A stretch of 64,000 nucleotides of DNA from Bradyrhizobium sp. Tv2a-2 (GCF_000472425.1 NZ_AXAI01000016.1:62001-126000); one strand, 5' to 3'. Shown: positions 35,760-43,745, numbered from the stretch's first letter. Notes: generated by a model not told the origin, from the sequence alone. Made by a program: numbers and translations.

Positions 35760-36043
35760 TCCTCACCCGCGCGAATTTCAACTCGGGAGTGTCTGGCTTG
35801 ACGGGTTTGGATCGGGTAAATGCCTACCCGCGAAATCCCCAAAACTGACTTAAATTACGGCAATTGCCCCGACATGATTACCCGACCGTTAAAGGCAAAT
35901 CCGCCGGAGCCGCGACCGACGGCCCTCCCCGGACGCGCAATGCCCCGAATATCCCGCAGGTCCATGCGGCAGCGGGCCGCCCAAAGACCGGGGCAAGGAT
36001 GAACTCAAGAACAGGGTCGGGGATATCGGGTCAAGGATAGGTC

Positions 36044-37147
36044 ATGGACAGGGTTGAGTGCGTCGTCATCGGCGCAGGTGTCGTAGGTCTCGCCATCGCC
36101 AGGCAACTTGCCCTCGCCGGGCGCGAGGTGATCGTGCTGGAGGCCGCCGAGGGCATTGGCACCGTCACCTCCTCCCGCAACAGCGAGGTGATCCACGCCG
36201 GGATCTACTACAAGGCCGGAAGCCTGATGGCGCGGTTTTGCGTGGCTGGCAAATGGGCGCTCTATCGCTATTGCCAGGAGCACGGCGTGCCGCACCGCAA
36301 TTGCGGCAAGCTGATCGTCGCGGCCTCGCCTGCCGAAACCGACCGCCTGCAATCGATCCGGGCGCATGCCGCGGCCAACGGCGTCGACGACCTCGAGCTT
36401 CTCGACCGTGAAGCGGCGCGGGCGCTGGAGCCTGCACTTGCGTGCGATGCGGCCCTGCTGTCGCCATCCACCGGAATCGTCGACAGCCATGCCTTCATGC
36501 TGGCGCTGCGCGGCGACGCCGAAGACGCCGGCGCGGCATTCGCATTTCACACCCCGCTCACGGCCGCGCGGGTGAAGGGCGAGCGCATCGAGATCGACGC
36601 AGGCGGCCAGACGCCGATGACACTGGAATGTGCGCTCTTGATCAACTCGGCCGGCCTCTCCGCACCTGAGGTTGCGCGCCGCATCGCAGGCATGCCGCAA
36701 GAGCTCATTCCGCGGGCGTATCTCGCCAAGGGCAATTATTTCAGCTGCAGCGCGAAGGCGCCGTTCTCGCGCCTGATCTATCCGGTGCCCGAGCCTGGCG
36801 GATTGGGCGTGCATCTCACGCTCGACATGGCGGGACAGGCGCGGTTTGGGCCCGACGTCGAATGGGTCGACCATATCGACTACGCTGTCGATCCCGCGCG
36901 CGCCGAGCGCTTCTATCCGGCAATACGCAAATACTGGCCGACGCTGCCGGATGGCGCGCTGATGCCGAGCTATTCCGGCATGCGGCCCAAGATCGTGCCG
37001 CCACAAATCGCCACGCAGGATTTCGTGATCCAGGGCCCGCGCGAGCACGGCATCGGCGGACTGGTCAACCTGTTCGGAATCGAATCGCCGGGACTGACGT
37101 CGTCGCTTGCGATCGCCGCGCATGTCGGTGAGCTCGCAAAAAACTAG
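36044..37147 (+). CDS. L-2-hydroxyglutarate oxidase-like FAD-dependent oxidoreductase
   Basis: 367-residue DAO-family flavoprotein. The Rossmann motif GAGVVGLAIARQLALAGREV opens the protein and SSRNSEVIHAGIYYKAGSLMA is the segment shared by L-2-hydroxyglutarate oxidases/dehydrogenases. It probably oxidises an L-2-hydroxyacid (L-2-hydroxyglutarate by family) and passes electrons to oxygen or quinone. AAGGA precedes ATG 36044. It stands alone; a hairpin followed by T residues ends it. Other 2-hydroxyacid or amino-acid substrates are possible. Confidence 0.87.
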   Translation: MDRVECVVIGAGVVGLAIARQLALAGREVIVLEAAEGIGTVTSSRNSEVIHAGIYYKAGSLMARFCVAGKWALYRYCQEHGVPHRNCGKLIVAASPAETDRLQSIRAHAAANGVDDLELLDREAARALEPALACDAALLSPSTGIVDSHAFMLALRGDAEDAGAAFAFHTPLTAARVKGERIEIDAGGQTPMTLECALLINSAGLSAPEVARRIAGMPQELIPRAYLAKGNYFSCSAKAPFSRLIYPVPEPGGLGVHLTLDMAGQARFGPDVEWVDHIDYAVDPARAERFYPAIRKYWPTLPDGALMPSYSGMRPKIVPPQIATQDFVIQGPREHGIGGLVNLFGIESPGLTSSLAIAAHVGELAKN

Positions 37148-37170
37148 CGCGCAGAGACACGAAGAAAACA

Positions 37171-37203
37171 GCCCGCACAAAAATTTGCGCGGGCCGTTTT
37201 GTT
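37171..37203 (+). terminator. Rho-independent terminator
   Basis: GCCCGC (37171-37176) pairs with GCGGGC (37189-37194), with an inner CAAA/TTTG pairing, followed by CGTTTTGTT. It is 23 bases after the oxidase stop. Confidence 0.75.
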
Positions 37204-37297
37204 AAGCTGGTTGTGGGGAGAACTAACTCGCGCGATGTCCGGATGAATGAACCGACCATCTGGACCGATCGGCATGAGATGATATTGCGGTGCGGAG

Positions 37298-37483
37298 CTA
37301 GTGGAGGGTTTCGCCGCTTTGCTGCCTCAGGCGCTCGATCTGATCCTTCACCAGCAACTTCCGTCGCTTCAATTCGGCTATTTCCAGGTCGTCCGTTGAA
37401 AGATGTAGAAGGGCTTCGTGCAACTCGTTTTCAAGAACTTTGTGTTTCCGTTCCAGTTCAACGAGATGTGCCTGAATTGCCAT
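37298..37483 (-). CDS. DUF465 (YdcH-like) small protein
   Basis: 61-residue helical protein with the DUF465 pattern: HLVELERKHKVLENEL, then EIAELKRRKLLVKDQIERL near the C-terminus. It is predicted to form a two-helix hairpin; the molecular role is unknown. ATG 37483 is chosen because GAGGAGG lies six bases before it; a longer frame (to 37585) has no ribosome site. A second DUF465 gene lies divergently across a 309-base gap. Confidence 0.9.
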   Translation of the reverse strand: MAIQAHLVELERKHKVLENELHEALLHLSTDDLEIAELKRRKLLVKDQIERLRQQSGETLH

Positions 37484-37792
37484 TCGCAACCTCCTCGGTA
37501 GGATGAAACCTTGGGATTCCTTGGGGAAGATGACTTTACACCAGTCAATGAATCTGTCGATGGGCAAGCGAATCGGCGCCGTCATTTTTGACGGTCATGT
37601 GTAACGAAGCGTGAGCAGGGAACCGGATGATGCTTCCGCTTTTGAATCCCTAAGGAATCACCGGCTTGGCGCAGCGCAAATGCGGGACGGTGCGATTTGC
37701 CCGCTTGCGCGGACAAACGGCAGGGCCGATATTTCCCACAGGCTTTCCACAGCCTTTCGCCATCTCATCGCGTTTTTCAGCTATCGTGTATC
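37484..37792. other. 309-base gap between two divergent DUF465 genes
   Basis: Contains a short perfect inverted repeat, CCGTCA-TTTT-TGACGG (37579-37594). No gene was recognised. The AT-rich end before the second gene (TTTTTCAGCTATCGTGTATC) may hold its promoter. Confidence 0.45.
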
Positions 37793-37999
37793 ATGACCGA
37801 CGAAGATGAGCGCGAACTCCAGGCCGAGCTCGCCCGACTGCAGCAAGAGCATCGCGATCTCGACGCGGCGATCGATGCGCTGCATCTGTCACCCGCTCCG
37901 GATCTGTTGCGACTGCAACGCATGAAGAAGCGCAAGCTTTTGCTGCGCGACCGGATCGCCTTTATCGAAGACCAGATCACGCCCGACATCATCGCGTAA
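37793..37999 (+). CDS. DUF465 (YdcH-like) small protein, second copy
   Basis: 68-residue Glu/Arg/Leu-rich helical protein with the DUF465 ending LLRLQRMKKRKLLLRDRIAFIEDQI, a paralogue of the gene at 37298. ATG 37793 has no strong ribosome site but is the only start that leaves the full domain; an upstream frame from 37697 adds unrelated residues. Function unknown. It is followed after 155 bases by the small LexA-box gene. Confidence 0.83.
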   Translation: MTDEDERELQAELARLQQEHRDLDAAIDALHLSPAPDLLRLQRMKKRKLLLRDRIAFIEDQITPDIIA

Positions 38000-38107
38000 G
38001 CGCGCGCATTCCCTGCGATGTACTCCGCCACAGCTTCGGGCTGCAGTCGGCGAAAATGTTTTTCGAAACCGGCGCTCCCGGGGCGATTTTTCTACTTGAC
38101 TCCACTA

Positions 38108-38122
38108 GAACAAAAAGAGAAC
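38108..38122 (+). promoter_or_regulatory. Alphaproteobacterial LexA (SOS) box
   Basis: GAACAAAAAGAGAAC is an exact GAAC-N7-GAAC, the reverse of GTTC-N7-GTTC, with the A/T-rich centre usual for rhizobial LexA sites. It directly follows a -35-like TTGACT (38096-38101) and ends 32 bases before the next ATG, so LexA would cover the core promoter. Confidence 0.7.
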
Positions 38123-38154
38123 GTTTATCCATCACGAGCCACGGGGTCATTGCC

Positions 38155-38400
38155 ATGTCCGCATCCAGCTCCGCTTTCCCATCTGCATCGCCGCTCGACA
38201 GCGATCCTCTTGATAACAGCCACTATGAGCAGGCCTGCGATCAGGCGATCGCGATGTGCGACGGCAACCTGCGCAGCACAATCAAGGCGCTGATCATGGC
38301 CAACGAATATCTGGAAACCGAGCTGACGGAGTTGCAGGCGGCGATCTCGTCCGGCTGCATGCCGAAGAAGCTTGCCGATCCCGCAGGCGACGCGGCGTGA
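38155..38400 (+). CDS. Small protein of unknown function behind a LexA box
   Basis: 81-residue protein I cannot assign. The first 20 residues are Ser/Ala/Asp-rich; the core reads HYEQACDQAIAMCDGNLR then STIKALIMANEYLETELTEL and is predicted helical; the tail is short. No membrane helix or signal peptide, so it should be cytosolic. ATG 38155 is preferred, because a longer frame from 38056 would translate through the LexA box. The promoter layout predicts induction by DNA damage. It is not the short membrane inhibitor type (SidA) of Caulobacter. Role unknown: a checkpoint or repair accessory is only a guess. Confidence 0.72.
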   Translation: MSASSSAFPSASPLDSDPLDNSHYEQACDQAIAMCDGNLRSTIKALIMANEYLETELTELQAAISSGCMPKKLADPAGDAA

Positions 38401-38432
38401 GCGTTCTGCGGGAGCGCCCGTGACGGCGCTTT

Positions 38433-38537
38433 TAGAGCGTTTTCGAGCGAAGTGGACACCGGTTCGCGTGAAGAAAACGCGTCAAAACAAGAATCCTGAG
38501 CTTCGGTTCTGCTTCAATCAGAACCGGAAACGCTTTA
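38433..38537. repeat. Intergenic repeat, family B
   Basis: Full-length copy: GAGCGTTTTCGAGCGAAGTG, CACCGGTTCGCGTGAAG and AAAACGCGTCAAAACAAGAAT, then the hairpin GGTTCTGCTTCAATCAGAACC, here with one mismatch. It ends 15 bases before the next ATG and next to its ribosome site. Confidence 0.88.
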
Positions 38538-38552
38538 GAGAGGAGCGAAGCG

Positions 38553-38804
38553 ATGGCCGACGTTACCTACTATGTCGCGATGTCTTTCGCACAGGACGAG
38601 TGGGGCGCACCGGTTGCGGGTGCTGCCGAGGAATGCCAAAGCCCGACCAGCGCGCTGCGGCGCGCCGAAATGTTGTCGCGGCAGCCCGGCAATATCGGCG
38701 CGGTTGCGTTCAGCCGCAGCGGCGATCCGATGATCGGCGAGTTCAGCGATGCGCAGCTGTTGCGCAAATTCGGCCAGGTGCCGGAGGATCTGAGCGGACT
38801 CTGA
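38553..38804 (+). CDS. Conserved-looking small protein of unknown function
   Basis: 83-residue soluble protein, not assigned to a family. It reads as a compact alpha/beta domain: VTYYVAMSFAQDEWG, then a region with regularly spaced Ala/Arg and VAFSRSGDPMIGEFSDAQLL. GAGGAGC eight bases before ATG 38553 supports translation. It starts right after a family B repeat and converges on the GGDEF gene, 35 bases between stops. No function can be proposed from sequence. Confidence 0.7.
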   Translation: MADVTYYVAMSFAQDEWGAPVAGAAEECQSPTSALRRAEMLSRQPGNIGAVAFSRSGDPMIGEFSDAQLLRKFGQVPEDLSGL

Positions 38805-38839
38805 TCTTGGCAGGGCCGGGGCGTTCCTGTCACGCCAGA

Positions 38840-39655
38840 TCATGCGCTAGCGGCTTTGACCTCGTGCCGGCGTTGTGCCTTGCGCACATACATAGCGCTG
38901 TCCGCCTCTTCCAGCACGCGGCGCATATCGGTTTGAGGCGAGAGAATGGCGATGCCGGCGGATGCGCCTGCGGTCACCGTGCGGCCGTCAAAGGAGAAGC
39001 TCAGGGCGTCGATCGCCTGCTCCAGCGCCCGGGCCTTGGCCCGGGCGTCGGTCTCGCTGAGATTCCACAACAGCACGGCAAACTCGTCGCCGCCGAGCCG
39101 GCCGACCAGGTCGGACGCACGAACCATTCCGGTGAGGGTGGCGGCGACCGCCTTCAGCACCTCGTCGCCGGCTGAGTGCCCGAAGGTGTCGTTGATCGGT
39201 TTCAGGCGATCGACATCGAGCATGATCACCGCGCCGGTTGCATGATAGCGCTTGATATAGGCGACAGAGCGGTTGAGCTCGCGCTCGAAGCCGCGGCGGT
39301 TGAGGATGTCGAGCAGAAAATCGGTTTCGGCTGATGCCTGCAGTTCGGCGATTCGCCTGCGGACCTCCGCAAGCTCCGCCTTCAACTGGCGAATTGTCTG
39401 TTTGGCCCGCTCGATCGTCGCAGGCCGCTCTGCTTTGGCCTTGGTGGTGGTCTTGGCTCTGGTCCCGGCTCTGCTACTGACTCTGGTCCTGGCTCCGGTC
39501 CCGGGCTTGGCCTTCTTGGCCCTGTTCCTGGTCTTGGTCGTATCCCGGACGTTGGCGGCCTGGGACGACGTCGCGGCCTTGCGGCGGGTTCCAGCCACCT
39601 TGAGCCGTCGCTTTGCGCCCGGCGCCCGCGCTGGCGCCCTGGTCCTCTTTTTCAT
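38840..39655 (-). CDS. Diguanylate cyclase with a basic, histone-H1-like N-terminal tail
   Basis: 271 residues. The first 80 or so are almost only Lys, Arg, Ala, Thr, Gly and Pro (MKKRTRAPARAPGAKRRLK and onward), then a coiled-coil-like helix (about 82-107), then a GGDEF domain (about 110-265) with exact GGDEF at 188-192 and an RxxD inhibitory site (RASD, 179-182). It should make c-di-GMP with product inhibition. AAGGA five bases before ATG 39655 fixes the start; a start at 39736 lacks one. The tail suggests binding to DNA or another polyanion, which is inference. Divergent from purE. Confidence 0.87.
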   Translation of the reverse strand: MKKRTRAPARAPGAKRRLKVAGTRRKAATSSQAANVRDTTKTRNRAKKAKPGTGARTRVSSRAGTRAKTTTKAKAERPATIERAKQTIRQLKAELAEVRRRIAELQASAETDFLLDILNRRGFERELNRSVAYIKRYHATGAVIMLDVDRLKPINDTFGHSAGDEVLKAVAATLTGMVRASDLVGRLGGDEFAVLLWNLSETDARAKARALEQAIDALSFSFDGRTVTAGASAGIAILSPQTDMRRVLEEADSAMYVRKAQRRHEVKAASA

Positions 39656-39806
39656 AGGTATCCTTGACTGCGGCATGCTGATGAGGCTTGCCGGGATTAG
39701 CCCAGACAGGATAGTGCATTCCCCTTCCTTTGCCACACCTTGCCGCCATCGGGCCTGAACTTATACTCCGGCCTATGGTTCTGGATTCCCGAGAAGAATT
39801 AACCCT

Positions 39807-40295
39807 ATGACCGCTACCATCGCCATCATCATGGGCAGCCAGTCGGACTGGGAAACCATGCGCCACGCGGCCGACACGCTGGATGCGCTGGGCGTGGCCT
39901 TCGAGGCGCGCATCGTCTCCGCCCATCGCACCCCTGAGCGCCTGTTTGCCTTTGCCAAGAGCGCCAAGGCCGATGGCTTCAAAGTCATCATTGCCGGCGC
40001 CGGCGGAGCGGCCCATCTGCCCGGCATGACGGCGTCGCTGACGGAGCTGCCGGTGTTCGGCGTTCCCGTCGCGAGCAAGGCACTTTCGGGGGTGGATTCG
40101 CTGTATTCCATCGTCCAGATGCCGGCGGGCGTGCCGGTGGGCACGCTGGCGATCGGCAAGGCGGGCGCCATCAACGCGGCGCTGCTGGCAGCAAGCGTGC
40201 TGGCGCTGCAGGACCCAGGCCTTGCGGCAAGACTCGCCGCCTGGCGCAAGCAGCAGACGGACGCAGTCGCCGAGCGCCCGGAGGACAAGGCGTGA
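39807..40295 (+). CDS. purE: N5-carboxyaminoimidazole ribonucleotide mutase
   Basis: 162-residue cytoplasmic enzyme of purine synthesis that converts N5-CAIR to CAIR. The active-site loops are plain: MGSQSDWETM near residue 9, SAHRTPERL near 38 and AGAGGAAHLPGM near 63. Length is normal. Its stop overlaps the purK start by 4 bases (GTGA), giving the usual purEK pair. No riboswitch or PurR-like site was recognised in the short gap to the divergent GGDEF gene. Confidence 0.97.
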   Translation: MTATIAIIMGSQSDWETMRHAADTLDALGVAFEARIVSAHRTPERLFAFAKSAKADGFKVIIAGAGGAAHLPGMTASLTELPVFGVPVASKALSGVDSLYSIVQMPAGVPVGTLAIGKAGAINAALLAASVLALQDPGLAARLAAWRKQQTDAVAERPEDKA

Positions 40296-41392
40296 CCTCT
40301 CACTCTCAGGTGAAGCTGAAGCCCGGCGACACCATCGGAATCCTTGGCGGCGGGCAATTGGGCCGGATGCTGGCCATGGCCGCCGCACGGCTCGGGCTTC
40401 GTTGCCAAGTGTTTTCACCCGATCCGGATTCGCCGGCCTTCGACGTCGTCGCGAATGCGAGCTGCGCCGAATATGCCGATGTCGAGGCGCTCGAACTGTT
40501 CGCCAACGACGTCGACGTCATCACCTATGAGTTCGAGAACGTGCCCGCCGCGGCGGCGCTGGTCCTGTCGGCCCGGCGCCCGGTGCTGCCCGAGCGCAAG
40601 ATCCTCGAGACCACCCAGGATCGCCTCGCGGAGAAGGACTTTGTCACGCGGCTCGGGATCGGCACCGCCGCCTATGCCGACGTGACGTCGGCGGCCTCGC
40701 TGCGTCAGGCGGTCGCGCGCATCGGGCTGCCCGCAGTGATCAAAACCCGCCGCTTCGGCTATGATGGCAAGGGCCAGGCCATCATCCGCAAGCATGACGA
40801 GATCGATCGGATCTGGGAGGAGCTCGGCACCAAATCCGCCATCCTGGAGGCTTTCGTGCCGTTCGAGCGCGAGATTTCGGTGATCGCCGCGCGCTCGGCC
40901 GACGGCCAGGTCGAATGTTTCGACGTCACCGAGAACGAGCACCGCGACCACATCCTCAAGGTCTCGCGCGCACCAGCGGCGATCCCGGAAAGCCTGGCTG
41001 CTGAGGCGCGCGAGATCGCCGGCAAGATTGCGGACGCGCTCAGCTATGTCGGCGTGCTCGCGGTCGAGATGTTCGTGCTGCCTCATGCGGCCGGCCCCAA
41101 GGTGCTGGTCAACGAGATCGCGCCGCGGGTGCATAATTCCGGCCACTGGACGCTGGACGGCGCATCGATCTCGCAGTTCGAGCAGCACATCCGCGCCATC
41201 GCCGGCTGGCAGCTCGGAAAGCCGGTGCGGCACGGCGAGGTCACCATGACCAACCTGATCGGCGACGAGATCGCGACCTACCCCGAATGGCTGGCCGTGC
41301 CCGGCGCTACGGTTCACATCTACGGCAAGGGAACGCCGCGGCCGGGCCGGAAGATGGGCCATGTGACGCAGGTGCTACCGAAATCGGCCTGA
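40292..41392 (+). CDS. purK: N5-carboxyaminoimidazole ribonucleotide synthase
   Basis: 366-residue ATP-grasp enzyme that carboxylates AIR with ATP and bicarbonate to N5-CAIR, the step before PurE. The N-terminal ILGGGQLGRMLAMAA and the ATP-grasp pieces KTRRFGYDGKGQ, VPFEREISVI and NEIAPRVHNSGHWT are all present. The GTG start overlaps purE by 4 bases. Followed by a separate rpsU gene. Confidence 0.97.
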   Translation: MTSHSQVKLKPGDTIGILGGGQLGRMLAMAAARLGLRCQVFSPDPDSPAFDVVANASCAEYADVEALELFANDVDVITYEFENVPAAAALVLSARRPVLPERKILETTQDRLAEKDFVTRLGIGTAAYADVTSAASLRQAVARIGLPAVIKTRRFGYDGKGQAIIRKHDEIDRIWEELGTKSAILEAFVPFEREISVIAARSADGQVECFDVTENEHRDHILKVSRAPAAIPESLAAEAREIAGKIADALSYVGVLAVEMFVLPHAAGPKVLVNEIAPRVHNSGHWTLDGASISQFEQHIRAIAGWQLGKPVRHGEVTMTNLIGDEIATYPEWLAVPGATVHIYGKGTPRPGRKMGHVTQVLPKSA

Positions 41393-41569
41393 TCCGCATC
41401 AAAAAACGGCGATTCTGGCGATCAAACGCGCGTAATACCGCGTACAGCCGTAGACAGTTTGGTTTTTGTCTGATACATCCGCTGCCCTCAAGGTAGCGGG
41501 CGTGGCCTTTTTTGTCGGCCCTCTACGTTAAGCCAATTTCACTCCGATTTACTGAAAAGAGGATGCCGG

Positions 41570-41869
41570 GTGCAGGTACTCGTTCGCGACAACAATGTTG
41601 ATCAAGCCCTGAAGGCGCTGAAGAAGAAGATGCAGCGCGAGGGTATTTTCCGCGAGATGAAGCTCCGCGGTCATTACGAGAAGCCGTCCGAGAAAAAGGC
41701 CCGTGAAAAGGCCGAAGCCGTGCGCCGTGCGCGCAAGCTTGCCCGCAAGAAGCTGCAGCGCGAAGGTCTGCTGCCCATGAAGCCGAAGCCCGCTTTTGGC
41801 GCAGGTCCCGGCGGTGAGCGCGGTGCTGGGCGCGGTGGCGCTGGCGGCCCGTCGCGCGGTCCGCGCTAA
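41570..41869 (+). CDS. rpsU: 30S ribosomal protein S21 with extended tail
   Basis: 99-residue ribosomal protein. The N-terminal two thirds match bS21 (VLVRDNNVDQALKALKKKMQ, then a Lys/Arg-rich helix). The last 30 residues are a Gly/Arg/Pro-rich extension (FGAGPGGERGAGRGGAG), longer than the roughly 70-residue E. coli protein but common in alphaproteobacteria. Start is GTG 41570 with GAGG upstream. A strong intrinsic terminator follows. Binds the 30S head and assists initiation. Confidence 0.95.
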   Translation: MQVLVRDNNVDQALKALKKKMQREGIFREMKLRGHYEKPSEKKAREKAEAVRRARKLARKKLQREGLLPMKPKPAFGAGPGGERGAGRGGAGGPSRGPR

Positions 41870-41913
41870 CAGGCGCTTTTTGACAGACTGCCTTTGACAG
41901 ACTGCCATTGTTG

Positions 41914-41945
41914 AACGCGGGCCGGACGGTCCGCGTTATTTTTTT
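41914..41945 (+). terminator. Strong rho-independent terminator after rpsU
   Basis: A 10-bp stem, AACGCGGGCC (41914-41923) with GGTCCGCGTT (41928-41937), one G-U pair and a GGAC loop, is followed by A and seven T. Confidence 0.92.
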
Positions 41946-42079
41946 GAATTATTTTGCAAGCTGGTCTGTGTCTTTGCCGCGCCCAGCGTGAATCGATGCG
42001 GCCCCAAATTTCATTCACCTCTCCCCGCCGGAAAGAGATAGAGCTGCAGCGCCTTATCCGACCTGATATCGCCCCGCTT

Positions 42080-42180
42080 AGGAGCGTTTTCGAGCGAAGT
42101 GGACACCGGTTCGCGTAAAGAAAACGCGTCAAAACAAGAATCTAGAGCTTCGGTTCTGATTCAATCAGAACCGAAAATGC
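42080..42180. repeat. Intergenic repeat, family B
   Basis: Full-length copy nearly identical to that at 38433. The end hairpin is perfect (13-bp arms around one base) and touches the stop codon of the minus-strand gene starting at 43278, where it may serve as terminator. Confidence 0.88.
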
Positions 42181-43278
42181 TCAGTCCGTGAACTTGGACG
42201 ACGACGAGGACGGGGTCGGAATGACCGCATGGAACATCGACTTCGCAGCCGACAGCATGTCCTCAGCCACGTTCCTGGTGTGATCGCGGGGACTCGGGGT
42301 TGCTGCACCGGCGTCCGCACGCAGGTCGAGCGGCGGCTGCGCGGGTGGAGGCGGAATGTCGGCCGGCGGCGTCGGACGGTTGGGATCGTTGCCCACTGAG
42401 GCGGTGTAGGGCGGATAGGTCGGCTGTGCGGATGCACCACCCTGCTCGGCCGATGGCGTCGACACCGTGATTGGCGGCGGCAGCGGCCGAAGCGGAACTG
42501 CGGCAACCGTCCGCGGCGGCTCCTGAACTCTCGGCGGCTCGGGGCTGCGTACAGCCTCTTGTACCTTTTCCTGCTGTACCTTTTCCTGCCCCTTCTCTCT
42601 TGTCCCTTCCTGGGCCTTGTCTTGCGACCGCTCGGCCTTGTCGGTGATGCCCCGCAGCCGGTCGATCGCCGCCCGCGCAAGCTCGGCCGCGTCGCGATGC
42701 TCCTCCGTCGGGGTCGCCGAGGCTTCAGCCGACGGCGCCGGATTGGCAGCAGGCGCCGGCGTCACGACTGCCGGCGCGACAGCGACCGCGGCGGGAGAGG
42801 CGGTCGGCGAAGGCGCGGTCTTTGGCTTCTCAGCCACCGCCTTGTCGCGCGAGAACGGCAGGATGGAATGGCGGCGCGTATCGGCGGGCGCGTTCGCGGT
42901 CTCGACCGGCTTCGTGTCAGCTTTGGTTTCTACCGCTTTGGCTTCGGCTGCCTTGGCTTCGACCGCCTTGGTCTCGGCAGGCTTCACCTCCGCCGGGTGC
43001 TCGGACGCGGTCTTCTCGATCAGCGCCTTTTCGGAGATGCCCTTAGCCTTGATGCCGGGCTCGGGGATCGACGCCGTCTCGGACTTGCCGCCAGCCTTTG
43101 CGCCGGCGTTTGAACCCTTGGGATCGGCTATCGAGGGATTGGCTGTCGAAACCGCGGCCGCGGGCGCATCCGCCGCCGGCCTGGCATTGATGTAATGATT
43201 AACGATGTACGCCCCAATCACGGTCGCGACGACCGATGGGAGAATGTCCATCGCGATCTTCGTGAGGTATTTCAGCAT
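42181..43278 (-). CDS. Pro/Ala-rich membrane-anchored protein of unknown function
   Basis: 365 residues. A single N-terminal hydrophobic helix (about 11-30, DILPSVVATVIGAYIVNHYI) is followed by more than 300 residues of low-complexity sequence: an Ala/Glu/Lys/Val repeat zone (KPAETKAVEAKAAEAKAVET), a Gln/Lys/Glu stretch (DKAQEGTREKGQEKVQQEKV) and Pro-rich segments. Most is probably disordered and, with a short N-terminus inside, exposed to the periplasm. ATG 43278 is chosen since GGGGAG lies nine bases before it. That ribosome site is inside a perfect hairpin. Possibly a cell-wall spanning linker; no family recognised. Confidence 0.75.
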   Translation of the reverse strand: MLKYLTKIAMDILPSVVATVIGAYIVNHYINARPAADAPAAAVSTANPSIADPKGSNAGAKAGGKSETASIPEPGIKAKGISEKALIEKTASEHPAEVKPAETKAVEAKAAEAKAVETKADTKPVETANAPADTRRHSILPFSRDKAVAEKPKTAPSPTASPAAVAVAPAVVTPAPAANPAPSAEASATPTEEHRDAAELARAAIDRLRGITDKAERSQDKAQEGTREKGQEKVQQEKVQEAVRSPEPPRVQEPPRTVAAVPLRPLPPPITVSTPSAEQGGASAQPTYPPYTASVGNDPNRPTPPADIPPPPAQPPLDLRADAGAATPSPRDHTRNVAEDMLSAAKSMFHAVIPTPSSSSSKFTD

Positions 43279-43284
43279 GCCAAC

Positions 43285-43303
43285 CACTCCCCGAAGGGGA
43301 GTG
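43285..43303 (-). promoter_or_regulatory. Hairpin that masks the ribosome site of the Pro/Ala-rich gene
   Basis: On the minus strand CACTCCCC-TTC-GGGGAGTG forms an 8-bp perfect stem. Its 3' arm is the GGGGAG ribosome site, six bases from the ATG at 43278, so translation should depend on opening the stem. Confidence 0.6.
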
Positions 43304-43392
43304 ATGCTGGAACTTTGAGGCACATTCAGGGATCAACTACGTCAGATCGGTGGCAATTCGGTAAAGGCTATATTAATCCGGTGAATGCGACA

Positions 43393-43677
43393 TTAACGCT
43401 TCAGTTCGACTTCCAGGAACACGATTTCAGATGACGTTTCGTTGAGCACGTCGTGCTGGACGCCCGCCTTGCGGAAGTAGGATTTCCCGACCCCGAGCTG
43501 CGCCTTTGACCGCTCGCCATTGGGCGCCACGATGGTCATCTCACCCGCCGTCACCGGCACGATCACATAGTCCATCTCGTGGGTATGATGGCCGGTCGCG
43601 CTGCCCGGCGCCAGCCGCCACTGGGTCACCCGGACCTCGGGGGTATCAACTTGGACGTCTGAGGTGGCGGCGAGCAT
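43393..43677 (-). CDS. Cupin domain protein
   Basis: 94-residue single cupin. The first motif is HHTHEMDYVIVPVTAGEMTI and the second lies around KAGVQHDVLNETS, giving three or four His/Glu metal ligands. Likely a metal-binding small-molecule enzyme or storage domain; the role is unknown. ATG 43677 (MLAATSDVQV) follows GGGAG. A longer frame from 43743 would translate straight through a family A repeat and is not used. Next to the antiporter gene, same strand, 68 bases apart. Confidence 0.82.
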   Translation of the reverse strand: MLAATSDVQVDTPEVRVTQWRLAPGSATGHHTHEMDYVIVPVTAGEMTIVAPNGERSKAQLGVGKSYFRKAGVQHDVLNETSSEIVFLEVELKR

Positions 43678-43691
43678 CGGCAAAATCTCCC

Positions 43692-43743
43692 AGAGCATGA
43701 TCCGGAAAAGTGTGCAGCGGTTTTCCGACAAGATCATGTTCAA
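43692..43743. repeat. Family A repeat, module 2 only
   Basis: AGAGCATGATCC...GATCATGTTC around GGAAAAGTGTGCAGCGG. Opposite orientation to the copy at 10738. It separates the antiporter stop from the cupin start. Confidence 0.8.
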
Positions 43744-43745
43744 TT

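Noticed and set aside
33480..35801. Plus-strand open frame of about 773 codons
   Set aside because: Antisense to the PAS-GGDEF-EAL gene, whose domains and motifs are unambiguous. GC-rich codon bias keeps the opposite frame open.
37728..37762. Two TTTCCACA-like 9-mers suggesting DnaA boxes or an origin
   Set aside because: Both differ from TTATCCACA, only two are present, and there is no AT-rich unwinding region or origin-type gene context.
39737..39806. Riboswitch or purine operator upstream of purE
   Set aside because: The gap to the divergent GGDEF gene is short and shows no aptamer-like pairing or recognisable operator.
43678..43743. N-terminal extension of the cupin frame to 43743
   Set aside because: The extra codons come from a family A repeat, and the ribosome site fits ATG 43677.
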